Below are positions 44,990 to 53,852 of a DNA stretch of 64,000 nt, piece after piece. Each line of letters begins with the position of its first letter. Position 1 is the stretch's first letter. Below the pieces are notes generated by a model. That model did no database searches. It was not told the origin of the DNA and worked only from the letters and a program-made list of their open reading frames with translations. The translations under genes were made by a program, and so were the position numbers. The stretch lies in the NCBI GenBank assembly GCA_910575035.1, contig CAJTDL010000002.1, positions 180,964 to 244,963 of the forward strand, in the 5' to 3' direction. This DNA is from Lachnospiraceae bacterium (lineage in GTDB: Bacteria > Bacillota > Clostridia > Lachnospirales > Lachnospiraceae).

Positions 44990-45673
44990 CATATGCTCTA
45001 CCAGCGCTGCCGAATGGGCTGCCGCCTCTTTTTCAAAGACAGGAAAATCCATTTCTGCGCTGTCATCCGCCTTGTCAGAAATGGCACGGATAATGACAAA
45101 GGGAACATGGTTCAGGTAAGCCGTCTGGGCAATGGACGCCCCTTCCATCTCCACACAGAAGCCCTGAAAATTCCCTATGATCTTATCCTTAACCTGGCGG
45201 TCGCTGATGAACTGGTCGCCGCTCACGACCCTTCCCTGATAGACAGAAAGCATAGGGTTTGCTTCCTTGCAGCAGGTGACGGCCAAATGCGCCAAACGCC
45301 CATCAGCCGGAAATGCCAGGCATCCTGCCTGGGGAACCTCCCCCAGCCTGGTTCCTACCACCCGCGCATCCATATCGTGGTGGAGCGCGTCTGTGGAAAC
45401 CACGATATCCCCAATGTTAATCTCATTTTTCAAGGAGCCTGCCACGCCGGTGTTAATGATGTGGGTGACTTCAAATATATCACATAGGATCTGCGCGCAA
45501 ATAGCGGCATTTACCTTGCCAATGCCGCTCTGCACCACCACCGCATCTGTGCCGTTTAACGTGCCTTCCCAAAATTCCATAGACGCTTTGGCCATGGTGC
45601 GCCGCACTTCCATTTCCCCTTTCAGCCGCTCCACCTCCTGCGCCATAGCGCCTATGATTCCAATTTTTTTCAT
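44975..45673 (-). CDS. mtnN: 5'-methylthioadenosine/S-adenosylhomocysteine nucleosidase
   Basis: A 232-residue enzyme that splits adenine from MTA, SAH and 5'-deoxyadenosine, recycling by-products of SAM enzymes. The start GIIGAMAQEVERLK, the VVQSGIGKVNAAICAQIL and NTGVAGSL motifs, and VEMEGASIAQTAY plus RAISDKAD with the catalytic Asp are all there. Length is typical. The 3' end merges into a tandem repeat, without changing the protein fold. Confidence 0.95.
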   Translation of the reverse strand: MKKIGIIGAMAQEVERLKGEMEVRRTMAKASMEFWEGTLNGTDAVVVQSGIGKVNAAICAQILCDIFEVTHIINTGVAGSLKNEINIGDIVVSTDALHHDMDARVVGTRLGEVPQAGCLAFPADGRLAHLAVTCCKEANPMLSVYQGRVVSGDQFISDRQVKDKIIGNFQGFCVEMEGASIAQTAYLNHVPFVIIRAISDKADDSAEMDFPVFEKEAAAHSAALVEHMLPLI

Positions 45674-45739
45674 TTCGTCCCTCCTGTATATCCTTAAAAT
45701 ATACTCTGCCTATTTCATCCGTCCCATTTTTACACTTAT

Positions 45740-46384
45740 TCACTCTTTCCCAAACATGCGTCTTGCCGCCTGCGGCAATTGGGACAAACTTGTGATAAAG
45801 GGCACATCCGCCTCTACGGAGCCATATCCCATCCTGGCATGGATGAAAGGCAGCCCTGCCTCTGTGGCAGCCTGGTAATCCCCCTTGGTATCCCCCAGAT
45901 AAAACGCCTGATCCAAGCAGTTCCTCTGCACTACCAGGCGGATATTATAGGCTTTGCCCTGTTCCGTTTTTCCAAAACATTCAAAATCGTCAAAATAGCG
46001 TTCCAGCCTGTGATGCTCTAAAAACGCCTCAATATAGCCAGCCTGGCAATTGCTGACAATATAGAGATGGCAGCCTGCATCCTGCAAAGCCTGAAGCGTC
46101 TCCTCCAGCCCTTCGAATAGCCTGCCGCCGTGAAGGCGGATATATTGGTTTTCTTCTTCACAACAGTAATCCATCAGCGCACGGCGGGTTTCCAGGCCAT
46201 ATTCCCCGAAAAGGATATCTGCAATTTCAAACATGCTCTTGCCCATAACATTCCGTATCATTTCACTTGTAATCTTTTTATACACATCTGGGCGTTTTTT
46301 CAAGGCTTCCTCCCAGGAAATTGCCACTTCCTTGGCAGAATCCCACAAGGTTCCGTCCAAATCAAATAAAATCCCCTGTTTCAT
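45740..46384 (-). CDS. HAD-superfamily phosphatase (phosphoglycolate-phosphatase-like)
   Basis: A 214-residue hydrolase. Motif I FDLDGTLWDS holds the nucleophile Asp, the four-helix cap is about 15-85, motif II is IVSNCQ, motif III Lys lies in FGKTEQGKAYN, and motif IV is FYLGDTKGD. The substrate is a small phosphate ester; the exact one cannot be told. It precedes mtnN by 66 bases on the same strand. Confidence 0.88.
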   Translation of the reverse strand: MKQGILFDLDGTLWDSAKEVAISWEEALKKRPDVYKKITSEMIRNVMGKSMFEIADILFGEYGLETRRALMDYCCEEENQYIRLHGGRLFEGLEETLQALQDAGCHLYIVSNCQAGYIEAFLEHHRLERYFDDFECFGKTEQGKAYNIRLVVQRNCLDQAFYLGDTKGDYQAATEAGLPFIHARMGYGSVEADVPFITSLSQLPQAARRMFGKE

Positions 46385-46512
46385 AGCATCTGTCCTTTCT
46401 TCTGCTGTGGGTTTTTTCGCATTCCGTTATCCAGTATAGCATAGGTGCAAATGAAAAGCGAGAAAAAATTCATTTTCCCCATGCAGGATCAGGGCTTGTA
46501 TTTCCAGCAGAT

Positions 46513-48339
46513 TTATTTTTGCTGCCCATCTTCGGAATTGGCGGATTCCAATTGGGCGGATGGATGAATGGAGAGAGACAGTTCCTCTAATTGAGCCTGC
46601 TCTACTACATTGGGGGCGTCTGTCAGCAGGCAGGATGCGTCTTTTACCTTTGGGAAGGCAATCACATCACGGATGGAGTCGCATTGCATCATCAGCATCA
46701 CAATGCGGTCTAAGCCGTAGGCTAAGCCTGCATGTGGAGGAACGCCGTATTTAAAGGCATTTAATAGGAAGCCAAACTGTTCGTAGGCACGCTCTTGGGT
46801 GAAGCCCAATACCTCCAGCATCTTTTCCTGGATATCATTTTGGTGGATACGGACAGAGCCGCCGCCTAATTCTGTACCGTTTAGGACAATATCATAGGCT
46901 TTTGCACGGACTGCGCCGGGATCGGAATCTATTTTGTCCCAGTCCTCCTCCATAGGCATCGTGAAGGGATGGTGCATCGCCATAAAACGGTTTTCTTCAT
47001 CCGACCACTCTAAGAGGGGGAATTCTGTGACCCAGAGGAAATTGTATTGGCTCTTGTCTATGAGGGAAAGCTCCCGTGCCAGTTCCAAACGGAGAGCGCC
47101 CAATACATCCCACACCACCTTATTTTTGTCAGCGGCAAAAAGAAGAAGGTCGCCAGGCTCCCCCTGCATTTTTTCTACCAGGGATTTCAGTTCTTCTTCC
47201 GTCATAAATTTGGCAAAAGAGGATTTGTAAGTTCCATCCGGATTGACTGCCAGGTAGGCAAGGCCTTTCGCGCCATATCCTTTGGCAAAATCCACCAGCT
47301 TGTCGATTTTTTTGCGGGGCATTGCTCCCTGTCCTTTGGCATTGATGCCCCGGACGGAACCGCCGTTTTCAAGGGCGCTGGTAAATACGCCAAACCCACA
47401 GCCAGATACTGTTTCCGATACGTTTACCAGCTCCATCCCAAAACGGGTGTCCGGTTTGTCTGAGCCGTAACGGTTCATGGCTTCCTGCCAGGTCATGCGG
47501 GGGATTGGGAGAGAAACCTCTACGCCAATGGCCTCTTTGAATACATATTGCAAAAGACGCTCATTTACTTCGATCACATCATCCACATCCACAAAAGACA
47601 GTTCCATATCCGCCTGGGTAAATTCCGGCTGGCGGTCCGCACGCAGGTCCTCATCACGGAAACACCTGGCAATCTGGAAATAACGGTCATAGCCAGAACA
47701 CATTAAAAGCTGTTTAAATAATTGTGGAGATTGTGGCAATGCGTAGAATTCCCCTGGATGCACACGGCTTGGTACCAGGTAATCCCTTGCGCCTTCCGGC
47801 GTGGATTTTGTCAGTATGGGCGTCTCAATCTCTAAAAAGCCTTCCTGCTCCATAAATTTGCGCAACAGCATGGATACCTTGCTTTTCATAATAAGGTTCC
47901 GCTGAAGGTCAGGCCTGCGCAAATCCAGGCAACGGTAGCGCAGGCGCAGGTCTTCCTTGGTCTGGGAGTTTTCTTCAATTGGAAAAGGCGGCGTTTCCGA
48001 TTCAGATAAAATGCGGATATCCGATGCAATAACCTCAATATCCCCTGTTTTCAAATTTTCATTGACTGCAGCCGCACGTTTTTCCACCGTACCTGTAACA
48101 GCCACCACAAACTCGCTGCGCAATGTGCCAGCCTTGGCAAATCCTTCGCTCCCTACCTTTGGTTCATCAAATACAATCTGCAGCAACCCAGAACGGTCAC
48201 GCAGATCAATAAAGACCAAACTCCCTAAATTCCGCCGTTTCTGCACCCATCCCATAACCGTAACAGTTTCCCCAATATTCTGGTTGGAAACTTCTGTACA
48301 GCGGTGGGTTCTATGCAGCCCTTTCATTGACTCTGCCAT
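46513..48339 (-). CDS. aspS: Aspartate--tRNA ligase
   Basis: A 608-residue class II synthetase of bacterial type. The OB-fold anticodon-binding domain (about 15-110) reads VTVMGWVQKRRNLGSLVFIDLRDRSG. Motif 2 is CFRDEDLRADRQPEFTQADMELSF, the GAD insertion domain covers about 290-410, and motif 3 is GLAYGLDRIVMLM. It lies downstream of hisS with 184 bases between, as in many clostridia; they may share a transcript. Confidence 0.97.
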   Translation of the reverse strand: MAESMKGLHRTHRCTEVSNQNIGETVTVMGWVQKRRNLGSLVFIDLRDRSGLLQIVFDEPKVGSEGFAKAGTLRSEFVVAVTGTVEKRAAAVNENLKTGDIEVIASDIRILSESETPPFPIEENSQTKEDLRLRYRCLDLRRPDLQRNLIMKSKVSMLLRKFMEQEGFLEIETPILTKSTPEGARDYLVPSRVHPGEFYALPQSPQLFKQLLMCSGYDRYFQIARCFRDEDLRADRQPEFTQADMELSFVDVDDVIEVNERLLQYVFKEAIGVEVSLPIPRMTWQEAMNRYGSDKPDTRFGMELVNVSETVSGCGFGVFTSALENGGSVRGINAKGQGAMPRKKIDKLVDFAKGYGAKGLAYLAVNPDGTYKSSFAKFMTEEELKSLVEKMQGEPGDLLLFAADKNKVVWDVLGALRLELARELSLIDKSQYNFLWVTEFPLLEWSDEENRFMAMHHPFTMPMEEDWDKIDSDPGAVRAKAYDIVLNGTELGGGSVRIHQNDIQEKMLEVLGFTQERAYEQFGFLLNAFKYGVPPHAGLAYGLDRIVMLMMQCDSIRDVIAFPKVKDASCLLTDAPNVVEQAQLEELSLSIHPSAQLESANSEDGQQK

Positions 48340-48523
48340 AATTTTTTCCTCCTAAAATCCTTTTCTATTTATCAAAAGTTAATTCTTTTTTTAACAACCA
48401 GTGAAATACATGTTTACCTACGATTCTCCTGTCATCACATTTGCAAAAACTAACCATAACCCAAACTTCATATAACTTCACAGTGATATGCAGATAATCC
48501 TTTCACAATCTGCTGCAAATTAT

Positions 48524-49786
48524 TTAATCACGATTAAAAAATTCCTTAAATTCTTGGTATCCCTCTGCTGCCAGCTTTTCTTTCTGAAATTTCTTATTCT
48601 TATTCATGCGGGTAACCAATACCTGCCTGCCCTGCTTCCTCTCTTCCCCAGCCTGGGCTATTACCTGCGCCAGCTTGTCCCCTGGATAATTTTTCTCAAT
48701 CAGGTAGGCAATCTTTTCTGCCTGCCCCGGCACCTGGAAGCCGCTTTCCAACAACAGCAGGATAATGCGCTCAAAGCCAATGGAAAATCCGCAGGCTGGA
48801 ACATCCTTCCCAGTAAACTTCCCTATCATTTTGTCATAACGCCCGCCACCTCCGCAGCTTCCGCCAAATTCTGGCATGGCAATCTCAAAAATCGTTCCTG
48901 TGTAATAAGACATTCCGCGCACCAAAGTTGGGTCAAACACCAGGGCAAATTCGGCTGCCTTCGTGTCATTTACACAATCTGCAATTTCTTTCAGGCTGGC
49001 TGCCACTTCCCCTTCCAGGAAATCCCCCAGCTTTTCTGTCAGGTAAGCAACACCTTCTGCCACATCTTCTTTTCCTTCCATATCCCGGAAAAGCCCCAGG
49101 TATTTTCCAATAGAATCCTTGGCAAAACCGCTTTTTTCCAACTCCTGCTCCACGCCCTCCAAGCCGATCTTGTCCATTTTGTCCAGGATAACAAAGACGG
49201 TATCGTAGGATTCTTCTGCAAAGCCGCTGTATGCCGCCATGGCCTTTAAAATCCGCCGCTCATTGATGCGGATCTGGAAATGCCGAAACCCCAATTTCCC
49301 AAGAGTCGTAGTAGTGGCAAGGATCAGCTCAATTTCAGCCAAATTGCTGGGCTCCCCTAAAATATCTATGTCACACTGCATAAACTGGCGGTACCTTCCC
49401 CTCTGGGGACGGTCAGCCCGCCATACATTCCCCATTTGCAGCGCTTTGAAGGGGGACGGCAGATTATTTGCATTATTCGAATAAAACCGTGCCAAAGGCA
49501 CCGTCAAATCATAGCGCATGCCAAAATCCACCACATCATTTTCTGTGTGGGCAGTTTCCAGGTTCAGCTTTTCCCCGCGCTTTAGCACTTTAAAAATTAA
49601 TTTTTCATTTTCCCCGCCCTGCTTATTGCTTAAGTTTGCAATATTTTCCATACATGGCGTCTCAATAGGAGTAAAGCCAAAGCTCCGGTATGTTTCCTTA
49701 ATTACATTCATGACATAATCCCGGATCTGCATTTCCTCTGGTAAAATATCCTTCATGCCATTTACTGGCTTTTTCGCCAATGCCAT
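48524..49786 (-). CDS. hisS: Histidine--tRNA ligase
   Basis: A 420-residue class II synthetase. Start MALAKKPVNGMKDILPEE is fixed by AAAGGAG; an 18-codon upstream extension runs through the end of the small RHH gene. Motif 2 is MGNVWRADRPQRGRYRQFMQCDID, the HisA motifs are LVRGMSYYTGTIFEI and GGGRYD, and the anticodon-binding domain is about 325-420. It lies 22 bases after the RHH gene, so both are likely read from the promoter at 50023-50051. No T-box is visible. Confidence 0.97.
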   Translation of the reverse strand: MALAKKPVNGMKDILPEEMQIRDYVMNVIKETYRSFGFTPIETPCMENIANLSNKQGGENEKLIFKVLKRGEKLNLETAHTENDVVDFGMRYDLTVPLARFYSNNANNLPSPFKALQMGNVWRADRPQRGRYRQFMQCDIDILGEPSNLAEIELILATTTTLGKLGFRHFQIRINERRILKAMAAYSGFAEESYDTVFVILDKMDKIGLEGVEQELEKSGFAKDSIGKYLGLFRDMEGKEDVAEGVAYLTEKLGDFLEGEVAASLKEIADCVNDTKAAEFALVFDPTLVRGMSYYTGTIFEIAMPEFGGSCGGGGRYDKMIGKFTGKDVPACGFSIGFERIILLLLESGFQVPGQAEKIAYLIEKNYPGDKLAQVIAQAGEERKQGRQVLVTRMNKNKKFQKEKLAAEGYQEFKEFFNRD

Positions 49787-49808
49787 ATCATTGATTCTCC
49801 TTTCTGTT

Positions 49809-49982
49809 TCATGATTTGCCGGATCTATACAATAAGTCAACGCCTGATTTAATTGTTTCTGTTATCGTCTGCTGATGGGTATCAGAGTATTCCTTTAAAG
49901 TATGGTATTCCGCATCCGACATCCTTATGGTTACAATACGCTCTTTTGTGACATCCGCCTTTGGACGCCCCCTTTTTCCCAT
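49809..49982 (-). CDS. 57-residue ribbon-helix-helix (CopG/Arc-type) protein
   Basis: A short gene I translated by hand. It starts MGKRGRPKADVTKERIVTI, then RMSDAEYHTLKEYSDTHQQT, and ends DLLYRSGKS. A basic tail, a beta strand (ERIVTIRMS) and two helices (DAEYHTLKEYSDTHQ; ITETIKSGVDLLYRS) make the RHH fold. AAGGAGG stands just before the ATG. It ends 22 bases before hisS and follows a consensus promoter with operator-like symmetry, so autoregulation is likely. It could also be an orphan antitoxin; no toxin is nearby. Confidence 0.8.
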   Translation of the reverse strand: MGKRGRPKADVTKERIVTIRMSDAEYHTLKEYSDTHQQTITETIKSGVDLLYRSGKS

Positions 49983-50022
49983 AGGCACCTCCTTCTCCCT
50001 ATTTACTCTGTATCTTCACATT

Positions 50023-50051
50023 ATTATATTTTTCGCAATACGAAATGTCAA
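50023..50051 (-). promoter_or_regulatory. Consensus sigma-A promoter of the RHH-hisS unit
   Basis: On the minus strand TTGACA (50046-50051) and TATAAT (50023-50028) are separated by exactly 17 bases. AATACGGGAAATG upstream and CATTTCGTATT across the -35/spacer form an imperfect inverted repeat, and TTTCG-TATTG-CGAAA is a second one in the spacer. The first could be the RHH operator. Confidence 0.85.
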
Positions 50052-50113
50052 GCATTTCCCGTATTACAAATAAAAAACTATCAGCAACTTAAAAATACGG
50101 CGGAAAAAATATA

Positions 50114-50151
50114 GCCGCAATCCCATTACTTAAAGCGAATGGGATTGCAGC
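50114..50151. terminator. Hairpin (possible bidirectional terminator)
   Basis: GCCGCAATCCCATT (50114-50127) pairs with AATGGGATTGCAGC (50138-50151), loop of ten. AAAAAATAT lies on the left and ACTTTTTC on the right, giving T-runs on both strands. It lies upstream of the RHH promoter. Confidence 0.6.
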
Positions 50152-50207
50152 CATAAACTTTTTCTTCGCACTTGATTCTGGCTTTTTTTATTTTTTGGCT
50201 TCGATTT

Positions 50208-50411
50208 GCGGCCAATGTCAGCAACTTAAGGGATTGACAGACAGGGAGCAGGAATGGCAAGAGAGCCGCCTGGGCACAGGGATGGCTCAGTGGACGTCTG
50301 GGCGCAGGGATGGCTCAGCGGACGTCTGGACGCGGCTGGGGCTTCTGGGGTTGCCCTTGTTCTGGCGCTCCGGCTCCTCCCTCACGGACTCTTAGCCACC
50401 CCTGCGCCTGC
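50208..50411. repeat. Modular intergenic repeat, copy 9, with internal 28-bp duplication
   Basis: Starts GCGGCCAATGTCAGCAACTTAAGGG. GGGCACAGGGATGGCTCAG plus TGGACGTCT is repeated in tandem (50272-50299, 50300-50327). TTGCCCTTGTTCTGGCGCTCC then matches copy 5, and CTCACGGACTCTTAGCCACCC ends it. Nothing else is seen in the gap up to 50468. Confidence 0.85.
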
Positions 50412-50468
50412 TTTTTTAGCCCCCCGAAGAACTATCCTGCACAGCCTGCATCCGTTATTTTTCCACAG

Positions 50469-50651
50469 TTACTTATCTTTTCTTTCATTCATAATCAATG
50501 CGTGATAAAACGCCACCGCACAAATTGCTGTCACTATACCTGTCGCTGCCGAATCCAAGTGAATATCATGCATATTGCAAAACACATGGACTGCCATACT
50601 AACCAGTGTTACTATTAGTACTGCGGCAATCCCTTTTAAGAAATGCTTCAT
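50469..50651 (-). CDS. 60-residue membrane protein of unknown function
   Basis: Begins MKHFLKGIAAVLIVTLVSMA and has two hydrophobic segments (about 6-25 and 37-52) joined by a His/Asp/Cys-containing loop (VFCNMHDIHLDSA). It ends in a charged ALIMNERKDK tail. GGAAGGAG precedes the ATG. It does not look like an AgrD peptide precursor. It is divergent from the Agr-like kinase, so it may be a target or accessory. Confidence 0.6.
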   Translation of the reverse strand: MKHFLKGIAAVLIVTLVSMAVHVFCNMHDIHLDSAATGIVTAICAVAFYHALIMNERKDK

Positions 50652-50872
50652 AACCTTATATCTCCTTCCAAAACAAATATATATTTATCGCAGGACAGTA
50701 TACCAGAAAAAACAACAATTCCACAAAACTGTCATAAAATGCTTAATTTCGTAAAAAAGTGCGTATTTTTCCTGCAAAACGCACGTTTATTCATCATTTT
50801 CGCAATGCAATACTTGATACAAAGAATCACATATAGTATAATCAGTGAAGCAAACCCGAAAGGAGGAGCTAC

Positions 50873-52186
50873 ATGGTGCAATATATTGGAATCCTGCTGC
50901 CTTTTTTTCAGCTTTCCCTTGCCATTTGTAACGTATGGCCTCAGCCCATGAGCCAAAAAGCGTTTATAGGGCTTTATATGCTGCTTTTGCTTGCCGGGTT
51001 GCCTGTAACGCTCCTGTCCTGTATACCATATGGCCTTTTCGGTATTCTGGCAGCAGCCTGTATTTTTGGATTGCTTACCTACCAAAACACCGCATCCCAG
51101 AACGTCTGTATGGGCATGATTGGATTTGTGCTTGCCGTCATAACGGATAATTTGCTGACAAACCTTCAGAATATGCTGATTCCCTTGGCTTTATCAAACC
51201 AACCGTATCTTGCTTTCGGCATCAGCCTGATACGAATTTTGCTGTTTTATTATATTACGCTACTTTGCGGCAGGCTGCTTAGGAAATTATTACTGTCAGG
51301 CAAAGGCATCTTACGCCTTCAGCAGACGTGGTATCTGATTGACGCCGCATTACTGCTCCTTATAACCATTTATCTGTTTGATAATCTGATTCCGGGACAA
51401 AATGGCTCTATCGGCAAAATGATATATAATAATACCTTACATATTTCAGGATATTTGCTTGTTATGCTTTTTTTGTGTCTGGCTATGCGCCGTTCCTATC
51501 TGGAAAAAATACAGACAGAGGCAAAACAGAAAGCCCTGCAGGATTTACAGGACTACACCCACAACCTGGAAGTCATGTACAATGGCCTGCGCTCCTTTAA
51601 GCATGACTACGTTAACATTTTACTCTCCATCTCTGGCTATATTGAAAATTGCGATATGGACGAATTAAAGAAGTTTTTTGAAGACAAAATCTTCCCAACG
51701 AAGAATCTGATTGACCAAGGCGATTACAAGCTGAATCAGCTTAGCAATATTGGCGTGCTGGAAATCAAAAGCCTGCTTTCCGCAAAACTGATTTACGCCC
51801 ACGAGTCCGGGATTGACGTCACCATTGATATTCCTGACGAAGTAGACTCTTTTCTGATAGACACCATAGACCTTGCCAGAATTCTGGGAATTTTTTTAGA
51901 CAATGCAATAGAAGCCACATTGGAAACAGAACAGCCGCAAATAGGCTTAAATATCATTCAAAATAAGGCTGGCGTGTCAATCATCATAAGCAACCGCTTC
52001 CAGGATAACGGCGTGGCGCTGCATAGGCTGAAGCAAAAAGGATTCAGCACAAAGGCGGGGCATCAGGGGATCGGGCTTCCTAACGCCCAGCACATTATCA
52101 GTTCCTATGACAATGTGCTGCTGGAAACTACAATGCAATGCGGCTGTTTCATACAGCATATGGAACTTGCTGCCAGAAAGGAATGA
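50873..52186 (+). CDS. GHKL-domain sensor histidine kinase (AgrC-like)
   Basis: A 437-residue kinase. Six or so spans fill residues 1-200, the usual peptide-sensing build. A helical dimerisation part carries the phospho-His (LRSFKHDYVNILLSISGYI). The HATPase_c_5 domain has the N-box GIFLDNAIEATLETEQ and GIGLPNAQHII. AAGGAGG precedes the ATG. The response regulator starts 7 bases after its stop. No agrB/agrD-like pair is in the window, so the signal is unknown. Confidence 0.9.
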   Translation: MVQYIGILLPFFQLSLAICNVWPQPMSQKAFIGLYMLLLLAGLPVTLLSCIPYGLFGILAAACIFGLLTYQNTASQNVCMGMIGFVLAVITDNLLTNLQNMLIPLALSNQPYLAFGISLIRILLFYYITLLCGRLLRKLLLSGKGILRLQQTWYLIDAALLLLITIYLFDNLIPGQNGSIGKMIYNNTLHISGYLLVMLFLCLAMRRSYLEKIQTEAKQKALQDLQDYTHNLEVMYNGLRSFKHDYVNILLSISGYIENCDMDELKKFFEDKIFPTKNLIDQGDYKLNQLSNIGVLEIKSLLSAKLIYAHESGIDVTIDIPDEVDSFLIDTIDLARILGIFLDNAIEATLETEQPQIGLNIIQNKAGVSIIISNRFQDNGVALHRLKQKGFSTKAGHQGIGLPNAQHIISSYDNVLLETTMQCGCFIQHMELAARKE

Positions 52187-52192
52187 CATAAT

Positions 52193-52912
52193 ATGCTGGA
52201 CATCTTTGTGTGCGAGGATCATGACGCCCAGCGGCGGACTATCGTGCAAACCATCCAAAATACCGTACTGATAGAAGAACTGGATATGCAGCTTGCATTA
52301 GATGCGGGAGACCCTTATGTGCTGCTGGAAAAGGTCAAGGCCAGTCAAAATACAGGCATTTATTTCCTTGATATTGACCTGAACAGCAGCATGAACGGAA
52401 TGAAGCTGGCACAGCAAATCCGATTATTTGATCCCCGCGGCTTCATTATATTCATAACCGCACATTCTGAACTAAGCTATATGACGTTTCAGTACCGGGT
52501 GGAGGCAATGGACTTTGTATTAAAAGACAACCCTGCCGAAGCAAAAGTGAAAATCAGGGAATGCCTGTTAAATGCAATGGAACGCTATACGCTCCAGACC
52601 AACAAGGCGCACAAGGTTTATACGATCGAAGCTGGCGGACGGAAAATCAGCGTTGATTATGATGATATTTTCTTTTTTGAAACTTCCAGCAATATCCATA
52701 AAGTCATTCTCCACGCGAAAGGCCGCCAAATTGAATTTTCCAGTTCCATAAAAAAACTAACAAGCACATTATCTGGTAACTTTGTGCGCTGCCATCGGTC
52801 ATTTCTAGTAAATAAAAATAACATAAAAGAAGTAGACGCCAAAAACCGAATCATCTATTTTACCAACGGGGAGACTTGCCTGATGTCCACACGCATGATG
52901 AAAGGGCTCTGA
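52193..52912 (+). CDS. LytTR-family response regulator (AgrA-like)
   Basis: A 239-residue regulator. The receiver (about 1-120) has CEDHDAQRR, the acceptor Asp in IYFLDIDL, and ITAHSELSY. The LytTR DNA-binding domain (about 140-238) has DDIFFFETSSNIHKVILH and FVRCHRSFLVNKNNIKEVD, both typical. It pairs with the GHKL kinase just upstream. Targets probably include divergent or nearby promoters; they cannot be assigned. Confidence 0.92.
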   Translation: MLDIFVCEDHDAQRRTIVQTIQNTVLIEELDMQLALDAGDPYVLLEKVKASQNTGIYFLDIDLNSSMNGMKLAQQIRLFDPRGFIIFITAHSELSYMTFQYRVEAMDFVLKDNPAEAKVKIRECLLNAMERYTLQTNKAHKVYTIEAGGRKISVDYDDIFFFETSSNIHKVILHAKGRQIEFSSSIKKLTSTLSGNFVRCHRSFLVNKNNIKEVDAKNRIIYFTNGETCLMSTRMMKGL

Positions 52913-53027
52913 AAGCGTATCCCGAAAATGAACAATATTTACATAATTTCAGTTACTATTTTATTTGAAAATCCTTTTTGGATAGGTATATAAGCGTATT
53001 GATAGCGATAGATATAAGAAAACAGCG

Positions 53028-53055
53028 GGAAAGGCCTGCAGGGCTGTCCCGCCGG
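53028..53055. terminator. Weak hairpin after the LytTR gene
   Basis: GCGGGA (53028) pairs with TCCCGC (53050-53055) around a GC-rich loop. There is no clear T-run, so terminator function is uncertain. Confidence 0.35.
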
Positions 53056-53075
53056 ATGTCCTGTTCGTTCTCATC

Positions 53076-53438
53076 TTATTTTGTATCTGTTTGGGATTTA
53101 GAGGAAGTTTTGCCAAAACTCTTATCTTCGTCTTTATCCTTATCTTTGTCGTTAACCTTATCGCCTACTGTTTTATCTATCGTACTCTTAAACAGCTTTG
53201 AGATTGTGTCGGAATAAACTCCTTGCTTGTTATAGGTCTTATCCACACCCCTTGTCCTTGCCGCAGCGTTGGAAATGGAAGATGCTTTTTGTGCAATCTT
53301 ATCCGCAAAAGAGCCATAGCCTGTAAACAGGGATTTCAGGCGGGATAATAGCAATAACGCTTCTTCTAAATTCATGAGCCTGCTTATCTGCCGTTGTATT
53401 TCTGCGGTACGAGTATTTTCCAAACCGCAAATAATCAC
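53076..53438 (-). CDS. Hypothetical protein, charged C-terminal tail
   Basis: I do not recognise this open frame of up to 120 residues. A later Met (MNLEEALLLLSRLKSL) gives a 99-residue version. The middle, LFTGYGSFADKIAQKASSI, looks helical, and the C-terminus is a Lys/Asp-rich stretch (DKVNDKDKDKDEDKSFG). Base composition is AT-rich, like the rest of this accessory block. It could be a piece of a mobile-element gene. Confidence 0.4.
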   Translation of the reverse strand: MIICGLENTRTAEIQRQISRLMNLEEALLLLSRLKSLFTGYGSFADKIAQKASSISNAAARTRGVDKTYNKQGVYSDTISKLFKSTIDKTVGDKVNDKDKDKDEDKSFGKTSSKSQTDTK

Positions 53439-53689
53439 TTTTAAAGACGGCTCAGAACATACTGGATGATTTAACGATGAGTTTTATGAAGATAGTTCTA
53501 TCCTTGTCAGTTGTGATGTGATTCAAATACAAAATATACCAAAAATAGAGTCGGTTGAAGATTAGAAATCCAGATTTATATGGATAGTTGAGCAGAGAAA
53601 ATCTGATGTTTTTATGGAGAAATATGTTGAAGATGGAATTTCCGCAGGGAAAACAAGCCTCCTGGAAAAAATAAGGGTGGCGGACAGAC

Positions 53690-53850
53690 ATGGTAATCGA
53701 ATTAAAGTATTCTGGCACAAACACATATCTTGTCCGGGGAACGAAGGGCAGTATCCTTTTGGATACGGGATGGGCGGGAATAAAATCCTGTTTCCGGGAA
53801 ATCTATAATTATTTAGGGAAAGAAAATATTTGGCACGAAATAACCAGGCA
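53690..53850 (+). pseudogene. N-terminal fragment of an MBL-fold hydrolase
   Basis: The frame MVIELKYSGTNTYLVRGTKG, then SILLDTGWAG, is the opening of a metallo-beta-lactamase-fold protein. After about 45 residues the similarity ends, before the HxHxDH zinc motif, where ProX-like sequence begins in another frame. A GGGTGG-like site precedes the ATG. Confidence 0.6.
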
Positions 53851-53852
53851 TA

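Noticed and set aside
49787-50022. T-box riboswitch before hisS
   Set aside because: The interval is filled by the RHH gene; no specifier-loop or T-box core sequence was seen.
50469-50651. AgrD-type signal peptide precursor
   Set aside because: The two membrane-type segments and charged tail do not match AgrD, and no AgrB-like protease is nearby.
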